From NCBI GenBank assembly GCA_030613045.1, contig JAUWMS010000020.1:1-12570 (forward strand): a stretch of DNA of 12,570 bases, in the 5' to 3' direction. Source of the DNA: Candidatus Latescibacterota bacterium (GTDB taxonomy: Bacteria > Latescibacterota > 4484-107). The position numbers were made by a program, and so were the translations under genes. Below, in pieces: positions 6,393-11,848 of this stretch. The notes below the pieces were generated by a model, which saw only the letters and a program-made list of their open reading frames with translations, was not told the DNA's origin and did no database searches. Positions within the stretch are counted from its first letter, which is position 1; each line of letters begins with the position of its first letter.

Positions 6393-7547
6393 TTACGTCA
6401 GCGGCGACATGGCACGCAGGCGTTCGATGATGGGAGGCAGCACTTCGGACACGGTTTCTATATCCTCCAGGGTGTTGGTGCGCCCCAGGCTGAAGCGCAC
6501 GGAACGCGGGGGCAACTCCGGGATGATGCCCATGGCGTTCAGCACGTGGGAAGATTCCAGCGATCCGGAGGTGCAGGCCGACCCACTGGCCACCGCGATG
6601 CCCTCCATATCGAGGCTGAGGATGATGGACTCGCCTTCGACGGCGGCAAAGGAGAGGTTCAGGGTGCTTGCGATGCGTTGGGTCGGATGCCCGTTCAAAA
6701 AAACCCGTTCGATGCGGTCGGTGATCTTTTTATGGAGCGCGTCCCGCAGCTGGGTCAGGCGCTCGGACTCCTCAGCGCGTTCGGTTTCCGCGATCTCGGC
6801 GGCCTTCCCCAAGCCGACGAGGCTCGCCAAATTTTCCGTCCCGGCTCTGCGACCGTGCTCGTGATGGCCGCCGTGGATCAGCGGCGTGATCTTCGTGCCC
6901 TTTCGGATGTAGAGCGCGCCAACGCCTTTGGGTGCATAGATCTTGTGGCCCGACAAGCTCAGAAGATCCACGTTCAGTTCATCCACGAGGATGGGGAGTT
7001 TCCCGGCGCTCTGGCCCGCGTCGGTGTGGAAAAGGACGCCGTGTTCCCGCGCGATGCGTCCGATCTCCGGGATGGGCTGAATGGTGCCCACCTCGTTGTT
7101 CGCGTGCATAATCGTGATGAGGATCGTGTGGTCCGTGATGGCTTTTCGGACGTCGTCGGGATTCACCCGGCCGGTTCCATCCACCGGAAGATAGGTCACG
7201 CGGAAACCCTCTTTCTCCAGATAGCCGCACGAGGCCAACACCGCGTGATGCTCGATCTGGGTGGTGATCAGGTGATCGCCTTTGTTCCGATAGCTGTGCG
7301 CCACCCCTTTGATCGCCATGTTGTCCGCCTCGGTCCCGCTTCCGGTGAAACAGACTTCGCGCTCCCTGGCTCCGAGCAAGTGGGCGATCCGGCCCCGCGC
7401 CCGTTCCAGCGCTTCCTTCGCCTCGCGACCGAACGCGTGGATGCTGGAGGGATTGCCGAAAACCTCGCTGAAATAGGGCTGCATCGCGGCCAGCACGCGG
7501 GGATCCACCGGCGTGGTGGCGTTGTGATCCAGATAAATTTTTTTCAT
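6393..7547 (-). CDS. iscS: Cysteine desulfurase IscS
   Basis: This 384-residue PLP-dependent class V aminotransferase-fold enzyme converts cysteine to alanine and carries the released sulfur as a persulfide to IscU and MnmA. Key features are IYLDHNATTPVDP near the N-terminus, TGSGTEADNMAI (68-79), IEHHAV (98-103), HANNEVGTIQPI (148-159), HTDAGQSAGK (174-183), the PLP lysine K202 in SLSGHKIYAPKG, and the persulfide cysteine C325 in SGSACTSGS. The ATG at 7547 has GGAGGA 6 nt upstream; an in-frame TTG 30 nt further up is rejected. It lies 57 bp downstream of iscR, and the gap contains a perfect 11-bp hairpin. Its length and C-terminal Cys loop fit the IscS/NifS group rather than SufS. Confidence 0.97.
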   Translation of the reverse strand: MKKIYLDHNATTPVDPRVLAAMQPYFSEVFGNPSSIHAFGREAKEALERARGRIAHLLGAREREVCFTGSGTEADNMAIKGVAHSYRNKGDHLITTQIEHHAVLASCGYLEKEGFRVTYLPVDGTGRVNPDDVRKAITDHTILITIMHANNEVGTIQPIPEIGRIAREHGVLFHTDAGQSAGKLPILVDELNVDLLSLSGHKIYAPKGVGALYIRKGTKITPLIHGGHHEHGRRAGTENLASLVGLGKAAEIAETERAEESERLTQLRDALHKKITDRIERVFLNGHPTQRIASTLNLSFAAVEGESIILSLDMEGIAVASGSACTSGSLESSHVLNAMGIIPELPPRSVRFSLGRTNTLEDIETVSEVLPPIIERLRAMSPLT

Positions 7548-7568
7548 AATGAGTCCTCCGATGTTTGA

Positions 7569-7603
7569 GATTTCCAAAGAAAGTCTTCGAGGCTTTGGAA
7601 ATC
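7569..7603 (-). promoter_or_regulatory. Intercistronic hairpin between iscR and iscS
   Basis: GATTTCCAAAG (7569-7579) is perfectly complementary to CTTTGGAAATC (7593-7603) with a 13-nt loop. It begins 1 bp after the iscR stop codon and ends 21 bp before the iscS start. No T-run follows it on the minus strand, so read-through into iscS is expected. In E. coli a structure at the same place stabilises the iscR portion of the message when the small RNA RyhB triggers decay of iscSUA; a similar role here is inference. Confidence 0.6.
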
Positions 7604-7604
7604 T

Positions 7605-8027
7605 TCAATCCTTTGTTTCCGCTATTTCTAGGATCAGATCTTGGAGTGTGGTCTGGTCGAACAGTTCCTCGAGCTTTCGGCTCAACCGCTTCCAGAAGAG
7701 TTTGGTGACGCACTGATCCACGATGTCGCAGGCCTCGTCGGAGACATAGCAGTCGCACAGCCCGATGGGGCCTTCCAGCACGCGGACGATGTCGCCGATG
7801 CGGATGCGATCCGCGGGTTTCTTCAGCAGGTATCCGCCTTTGGGACCTCGAATGCTCTCCACCAACTCCGCTTTTTTGAGCCGGACGAGCAGTTGCTCTA
7901 AGTAAGATATGGGGATGGCGTGACGCGCCGCGATGTGACGGATCGTCACCGGGCCTTCGCCGTAATGGGAAGCCAGCTCGAACATCGCCTTGATGCCGTA
8001 TTTGCCTTTGGTGGAAAGACCGACCAT
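7605..8027 (-). CDS. iscR: Rrf2-family Fe-S cluster-sensing transcriptional regulator IscR
   Basis: This 140-residue Rrf2-family regulator has an N-terminal winged helix-turn-helix (KGKYGIKAMFELA, TIRHIAARHAIPISYLEQLLVRLKKAELVESIRGPKGGY, about 6-66) and a cysteine cluster C91, C93, C100, C106. C93-x6-C100-x5-C106 corresponds to the three cluster-binding cysteines of E. coli IscR, but the fourth ligand of that protein, a histidine three residues after the last Cys, is K109 here; C91 could replace it. The ATG at 8027 has AGGGA about 7 nt upstream. A longer in-frame reading to 8264 would translate the palindromic repeat and the promoter and is rejected. It is the first gene of iscRSU-mnmA. Its promoter overlaps a sequence fitting an IscR type 1 site, so it is probably a repressor of its own operon when loaded with a 2Fe-2S cluster. 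Confidence 0.93.
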   Translation of the reverse strand: MVGLSTKGKYGIKAMFELASHYGEGPVTIRHIAARHAIPISYLEQLLVRLKKAELVESIRGPKGGYLLKKPADRIRIGDIVRVLEGPIGLCDCYVSDEACDIVDQCVTKLFWKRLSRKLEELFDQTTLQDLILEIAETKD

Positions 8028-8051
8028 TTCATATCCCTTTTTTATAGTGCG

Positions 8052-8189
8052 CACCGCAAAGGCGCAAAGGACGCAAAGAACTTCACACAAGGCAAAGGTT
8101 GAGGTTAAGGTTAAAACCACCCAACCCAGTCTTGTCCGGGCCTTACCCTCGCGCCGCCTTTTCTTTGCGTCCTTTGCGCCTTTGCGGTG
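8052..8189. repeat. Palindromic intergenic repeat, copy 2 (iscR leader)
   Basis: The left arm (8052-8080, beginning CACCGCAAAGGCGCAAAGGA) and the right arm (8161-8189) are perfectly complementary over 29 bp. The 80-bp centre contains hexamer-like words (GGCAAA, GGTTGA, GGTTAA, GGTTAA). It lies between the predicted iscR start of transcription near 8205 and the iscR start codon at 8027, so it should be transcribed as a long stem in the iscR leader. The arms match copy 1 (6260-6380) closely; the centre does not. Confidence 0.92.
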
Positions 8190-8211
8190 AGAAGTTTTTG
8201 GGTGCGTCTCA

Positions 8212-8240
8212 AATATACTAATCTTGACCATTTTTGTCAA
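8212..8240 (-). promoter_or_regulatory. Sigma70-type promoter of iscR operon
   Basis: On the minus strand a perfect -35 box TTGACA (8240-8235) is followed after exactly 17 bp by TATATT (8217-8212), five of six matches to the -10 consensus. Transcription would begin near 8205, giving an iscR leader of about 178 nt. The promoter overlaps the proposed IscR operator. Confidence 0.85.
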
Positions 8241-8244
8241 GTAT
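8220..8244 (-). promoter_or_regulatory. IscR type 1-like operator overlapping the iscR -35 box
   Basis: The 25-bp site reads, on the minus strand, ATACTTGAC, then 7 bp (AAAAATG), then GTCAAGATT. As I recall it, the E. coli type 1 IscR consensus is ATASYYGAC-N7-GTCRRSTAT. All nine bases of the left half and the first six of the right half fit, with identical 9-7-9 spacing. The core dyad CTTGAC-N7-GTCAAG is perfect. Overlap with the -35 box fits repression by cluster-loaded IscR. Confidence 0.78.
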
Positions 8245-8276
8245 AAATTTAATCGGTGCTGCATTTTCTTTTTGAC

Positions 8277-8305
8277 TTGACTTTATGCGCGAAAAGTTGT
8301 ACTTT
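8277..8305 (+). promoter_or_regulatory. Possible promoter of pduL
   Basis: TTGACT (8277-8282) lies 17 bp before TACTTT (8300-8305) on the plus strand, leaving a leader of roughly 58 nt to the pduL start. The -35 is good (five of six), the -10 is poor. It is divergent from, and about 32 bp away from, the IscR site. Confidence 0.35.
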
Positions 8306-8369
8306 GTGCTGCTCTAACTTCAGTCTGAGAAAATTCTAATATTTTGTTGGCGGGATTGCGAGGAGCGGT

Positions 8370-9101
8370 ATGGATCTTTCCATTGCAAGAAGAAGTCCGG
8401 CCTGTCAGGAATGCGGGCGGTGCTTCGATTTGCAGGATGCGACGGACACCGAGACCATGGTGGAACGGATCGCCCGGGAGGTGATCCAGCGGGTTCGCGA
8501 GCAGGCGGGTCTCCCGGAGGCGGGAGACAAAAAGGTCGTGGTGGGGGTTTCGGTGCGGCACGTGCATCTGACGCGCGATGCGCTGGGGACGCTGTATGGG
8601 CCCGGGCACGAATTGAAAAAGATGCGGGATCTGTATCAGCCGGGGCAATTTTCGGCCGAGGAGACCGTGGCGCTCGTGGGTCCCCGGATGCGGACCATCG
8701 AGCGGGTGCGGATATTGGGGCCTTTGCGGGATCATACCCAGGTGGAGCTTTCCCGCACGGATGGTTTTACGTTGGGTCTGGAACTTCCGGTGCGGCATTC
8801 GGGCGACATCGCCGGCACGCCGGGGGTGACGCTGGTGGGGCCTTACGGTGCGCTCACCTTGCGGGAAGGGGCGATCCGCGCGGACCGGCACGTGCATCTC
8901 TCCCCGGAGGATGCGCAGCGTCTCGGCTTCGTGGACGGAGAGTTGGTGAAGGCGGTGGTGTCCGGGGATAAACCGTTGACGTTGGGGAACGTGCGGATTC
9001 GGGTGTCGCCGGGACTGAAACTGGAATTGCATATTGATACCGACGATGCCAATGCAGCGGATGTTTCGTGCGGGGATCTGGTGGAGTTGGTGAAGGGGTG
9101 A
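8370..9101 (+). CDS. pduL: Phosphate acyltransferase (phosphotransacylase) of the PduL family, with BMC-type N-terminal extension
   Basis: PduL enzymes interconvert acyl-CoA and acyl-phosphate. This 243-residue protein has two beta-barrel halves with the paired metal-binding histidines VSVRHVHLT (H64, H66) and ADRHVHLSP (H174, H176), plus RHSGD (142-146) and the C-terminal signature LELHIDTDDANAAD (218-231, with H221). Before the catalytic core is an extra 50 residues. Residues 28-45 (start TETMVERIAREVIQ) form an amphipathic helix with hydrophobic residues spaced every 3-4 positions, resembling the encapsulation peptides that direct PduL into bacterial microcompartments. Ahead of that, C12, C15 and C18 make a CxxCxxC motif, unusual for this family. 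The ATG at 8370 has AGGAG 5 nt upstream; a later start at 8457 would keep the helix but lacks a good ribosome site. No microcompartment shell gene is in the window. It is divergent from iscR. Confidence 0.9.
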   Translation: MDLSIARRSPACQECGRCFDLQDATDTETMVERIAREVIQRVREQAGLPEAGDKKVVVGVSVRHVHLTRDALGTLYGPGHELKKMRDLYQPGQFSAEETVALVGPRMRTIERVRILGPLRDHTQVELSRTDGFTLGLELPVRHSGDIAGTPGVTLVGPYGALTLREGAIRADRHVHLSPEDAQRLGFVDGELVKAVVSGDKPLTLGNVRIRVSPGLKLELHIDTDDANAADVSCGDLVELVKG

Positions 9102-9185
9102 GATTTCTAAGGCGGAGTGAAACAATCTCCGAGCATCGGTCCTTCAACAGACGTAAATCTCTATATCGCTGGAGGTGAGCTTGGG

Positions 9186-10523
9186 ATGAAGGCAAGGCCC
9201 TGGATCTTGTCGGCTGTTTTGGACTGTGTGAACAGCAGCTTGAGGGGGATCATAGCACTCTTTTTTTTCCCTGTAGTAGCCTACGCCTTAGTCGTTTCCG
9301 GTTATGTGGAGGATCAGAACGGGGACGGGGTGATAGGAGCGTCTGTGTGCTTCTGGGATGAGAGCACAGGCCTTCTGACCGGGATGGACGCCACCGACAG
9401 TACCGGGGCATTTCGGGTACTCCTGTCTCCAACCTACTGTGCAGAAGAGGGTACAGAGGTTTGGACCTTCGCTATGTCCCCGGTCTATCCCAACCCATCT
9501 TCAGGGACAGTAGCCCTTCCGTTCTCCCTGCCCTCTCCCTGGTCTGTGCAGATAGATATATATAACCTGATAGGCCAGCGGATACGAGAGGTCTTCTTCG
9601 GAGAACTCAACAAGGGACCCCACGTAGTACTGTGGGATGGGAGGGATGACCAGGGAAGGACAATGGCATCCGGGATGTACCTGGCCATTCTAAGGGTCGG
9701 GGAGAGGGTGGCTGTACAGAGAGTTCTGCGCACAGGTGGGGCAGGTGAGGCAAGCGGTATCGTTCGTCCCAAGGCCATCCTATCCCAGTTTGGAGGACTT
9801 TATACTCTAGAAGTCAGCGGGTCTGGCATAGAGACCCTGCGCATCACCCATCTCTCTGTCCGGGTAGATACCTGCTTGGCCCTTCGGGTAATCCGGCTCC
9901 CCCTTACACTTTCCCTGGATCGGGAGTACGAGTGGTATCGGGATCAGAGGGGCACAGGATATGCGGCCAACAACAATTGCGGGCCGGCCTCTGTCTCTAT
10001 GGCCATCGCTTATCACTTGGGAGAAGATGTGCCTGCAGCAGAAGTTCGGGAACTAAGCCCCAGAGAGGGGGGATGGTGGTATACTTCGGACATCCATAAG
10101 GCTCTTAGCTACTACGGGGTTCCTTATGCTGTCTTGGCGTTAGAGGAGCCCAATGATCTCATCTACGCACTGGACAGAGGACATGTACTTTTAGTCTGTG
10201 TGAAGATGGGGGAGATATCGTACAACCCCGACCCGAAGAGTAGGTTTGGCCGGTTTTACACATATTCCAGCGGTCATTTCTTGATCCTCAAAGGATATTT
10301 CACGGACGGAGAGGGCGTGGAATGGATCATGGTTTACGACTCAAATAATTTGGGCAGGACCTATCTAGATGGGACGCCAAAGGGCAAAGATCGGTATTAT
10401 ATGAAGGAGGAAGTGTATCTGGCTATGGAGGTATGGTGGCCCTATTACTTTGAGATAGGGGCCACTCCGATCCTGGCCAAAAGGCTCGTTGCCCCAGATG
10501 TCCGGGCAGGACCTGAACCTTGA
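9186..10523 (+). CDS. Exported multidomain protein: carboxypeptidase-regulatory-like domain, FlgD/sorting-like domain and C39-like cysteine peptidase
   Basis: The start at 9186 (445 residues) has GGAGG upstream; an earlier in-frame ATG at 9117 lacks one and would precede the signal sequence. A hydrophobic segment at about 21-38 (core IIALFFFPVVAYA) is a signal peptide or anchor with AYA as a possible cleavage site. Next is SGYVEDQNGDGVIGASVCF (about 38-56), like a carboxypeptidase-regulatory/SdrD-type domain. At about 97-183 lies a FlgD-like or type A sorting-like domain (SPVYPNPSSG, then VQIDIYNLIGQRI, LWDGRDDQGRTMASGMYLA). The C-terminal half (about 253-445) is a C39_2-type papain-fold domain: YAANNNCGPASVSMA with nucleophile C265, SSGHFLILKGY with H364, and VYDSNN with D385. 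It is probably an exported cysteine peptidase or bacteriocin-type processing domain; the substrate is unknown. The sorting-type domain is internal rather than C-terminal. Codon use is less GC-rich than in pduL. Confidence 0.8.
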   Translation: MKARPWILSAVLDCVNSSLRGIIALFFFPVVAYALVVSGYVEDQNGDGVIGASVCFWDESTGLLTGMDATDSTGAFRVLLSPTYCAEEGTEVWTFAMSPVYPNPSSGTVALPFSLPSPWSVQIDIYNLIGQRIREVFFGELNKGPHVVLWDGRDDQGRTMASGMYLAILRVGERVAVQRVLRTGGAGEASGIVRPKAILSQFGGLYTLEVSGSGIETLRITHLSVRVDTCLALRVIRLPLTLSLDREYEWYRDQRGTGYAANNNCGPASVSMAIAYHLGEDVPAAEVRELSPREGGWWYTSDIHKALSYYGVPYAVLALEEPNDLIYALDRGHVLLVCVKMGEISYNPDPKSRFGRFYTYSSGHFLILKGYFTDGEGVEWIMVYDSNNLGRTYLDGTPKGKDRYYMKEEVYLAMEVWWPYYFEIGATPILAKRLVAPDVRAGPEP

Positions 10524-10691
10524 AAGCGGTGTGTCTCCAAGTCCACTCCTTCAGCTGGAGAGCAGGCTTACAGTCCAAAGCTGACTTAGCGTGAGCGGAA
10601 GTTGAGATTCAAGAGGCCTTCGGATGAAGGCACCGAGATATGGGGATGGTTTATCTTCTGGTTTTCTGTGCGTGCCAAAAGGGGAGATGAG

Positions 10692-11774
10692 ATGACGCGA
10701 GCGGAAGAAATCGAAATCAAGCGGGAGCGGGTGCGGCGCTTTCTAAAAGTGCATGGGCTGGATGGGGTCTTGATGACGCGGCAGAGCAACTTTTCCTGGT
10801 ACACGGGCGGCGGGAATGGCTTCGTGGCGTTGGCGTCGGTGGAGGCCGCGGGAAGTATTTTGGCGATGCGGGATCGGGATGTGCTGGTCACGGACAACAT
10901 CGAGGCGCCGAGATTGGAAGCGGAGGAGGTGGGTGGATTCGGGTTCGGGATGGCTTCGTTTCCGTGGCATCAGCCGGAGGAGCGGGCGAAGGTTCTGGAG
11001 AAGATCGGCGCGAAAAAGGTGGCGACGGACGTGGAATTGGGAGATGCGTTCAAGCGGCTGCGATACGTGCTGACCGAACGGGAGATCGTGCGATATCGTG
11101 TGCTTGGGAAGGATACGGGCGCTTCGCTGGCGGAGGTCTGTCGAACGATCCGATTGGGGGACTCGGAATTTCAGATTGCGGGACGGCTGGCGGAGTCTTT
11201 GTTTTCCAGGGAGATCGCGCCGATTGTGCTGTTGGTGGCCGCGGACGACCGGGTCCGCCAATTCCGGCATCCAATCCCGACGTCCAGGAAGGTGGAGCGG
11301 TACGCGATGGTGGTGGTGTGCGCCCGAAGGGGCGGATTGATCGTGTCGGTGACGCGGCTCGTGCACTTCGGGGAACTGTCGCCGGATCTGCGCCGGAGGC
11401 ACGACAGCGTGGTGCGGGTGGATGCGGCCTTTCTCGCGCATACCCGTCCGGGCGTCAAGGTGCGAACGGTCTTCGATAAGGCGGTGGCGGCCTATCGGAC
11501 GGAAGGATTCGAGGACGAGTGGCAACACCATCATCAGGGCGGCGGAACCGGATACGCCCCGAGGGATTTCAAAGGCACGCCGGATTGTCCGGAGATCGTC
11601 CGGGCGCATCAGGCATACGCGTGGAATCCCTCGATTACGGGATCGAAGTCGGAGGATACGATCCTCGTCGGGCCGGAGGGTTTCGAGGTCTTGTCGGAGA
11701 CTCCCGACTGGCCGATGATCGAGGCGACGGTCGAGGGACAGACCATCGCTTGCCCGGATATTTTGATCCGGTAA
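10692..11774 (+). CDS. M24-family (Xaa-Pro aminopeptidase-like) protein with altered metal site
   Basis: This 360-residue protein has the two-domain layout of aminopeptidase P/creatinase proteins: an N-terminal creatinase-like domain (about 1-120, with GLDGVLMTRQSNFSWYTGG) and a C-terminal pita-bread domain. The ATG at 10692 has GGGGAG 5 nt upstream; a longer in-frame start at 10602 has no such site. In active M24 enzymes two Asp, one His and two Glu bind two metals. Here the region expected to hold the Asp pair reads VVVCARRGGLIVSVTRLVHFG (about 207-227) with no Asp, and the first Glu position reads WNPSITG (N312), while SEDTILV (E321) is kept. A His-rich HHHQGGGTGY (279-288) stands in place of the usual His motif. 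I recall an uncharacterised M24 subgroup with HHQGG and WNPSITG signatures. It is thus likely a non-peptidase or differently metallated member. Probably cytoplasmic; no partner is evident. Confidence 0.85.
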   Translation: MTRAEEIEIKRERVRRFLKVHGLDGVLMTRQSNFSWYTGGGNGFVALASVEAAGSILAMRDRDVLVTDNIEAPRLEAEEVGGFGFGMASFPWHQPEERAKVLEKIGAKKVATDVELGDAFKRLRYVLTEREIVRYRVLGKDTGASLAEVCRTIRLGDSEFQIAGRLAESLFSREIAPIVLLVAADDRVRQFRHPIPTSRKVERYAMVVVCARRGGLIVSVTRLVHFGELSPDLRRRHDSVVRVDAAFLAHTRPGVKVRTVFDKAVAAYRTEGFEDEWQHHHQGGGTGYAPRDFKGTPDCPEIVRAHQAYAWNPSITGSKSEDTILVGPEGFEVLSETPDWPMIEATVEGQTIACPDILIR

Positions 11775-11779
11775 CCTTT

Positions 11780-11803
11780 TGGTGACTGGTGACTGGTGAT
11801 TGG
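11780..11803. repeat. Heptamer tandem repeat (TGGTGAC)3
   Basis: Three 7-bp units TGGTGAC, TGGTGAC, TGGTGAT and a partial TGG lie 5 bp after the M24 gene stop codon, between it and the lipoprotein gene. Confidence 0.85.
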
Positions 11804-11848
11804 CGCTCACGTTACGCCCTGAGCACTACGCAGCAAAGGAGGTGCAAA

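Noticed and set aside
6309..7568. 419-codon plus-strand open frame opposite iscS
   Set aside because: A shadow of iscS, with His/Arg/Gly-rich content from reverse reading of GC-rich codons and no motif.
8028..8264. N-terminal extension of IscR (79 residues including SHRKGAKDAKK)
   Set aside because: It would translate the palindromic repeat and the promoter; the start at 8027 has its own ribosome site and matches the normal Rrf2 N-terminus.
8283..9125. 280-codon minus-strand open frame opposite pduL
   Set aside because: A shadow of the GC-rich pduL gene with no recognisable domain; pduL has clear family motifs and a good ribosome site.
10743..11810. 355-codon minus-strand open frame opposite the M24 gene
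   Set aside because: A shadow with Arg/His-rich composition; the plus-strand frame has M24-family motifs and a ribosome site.
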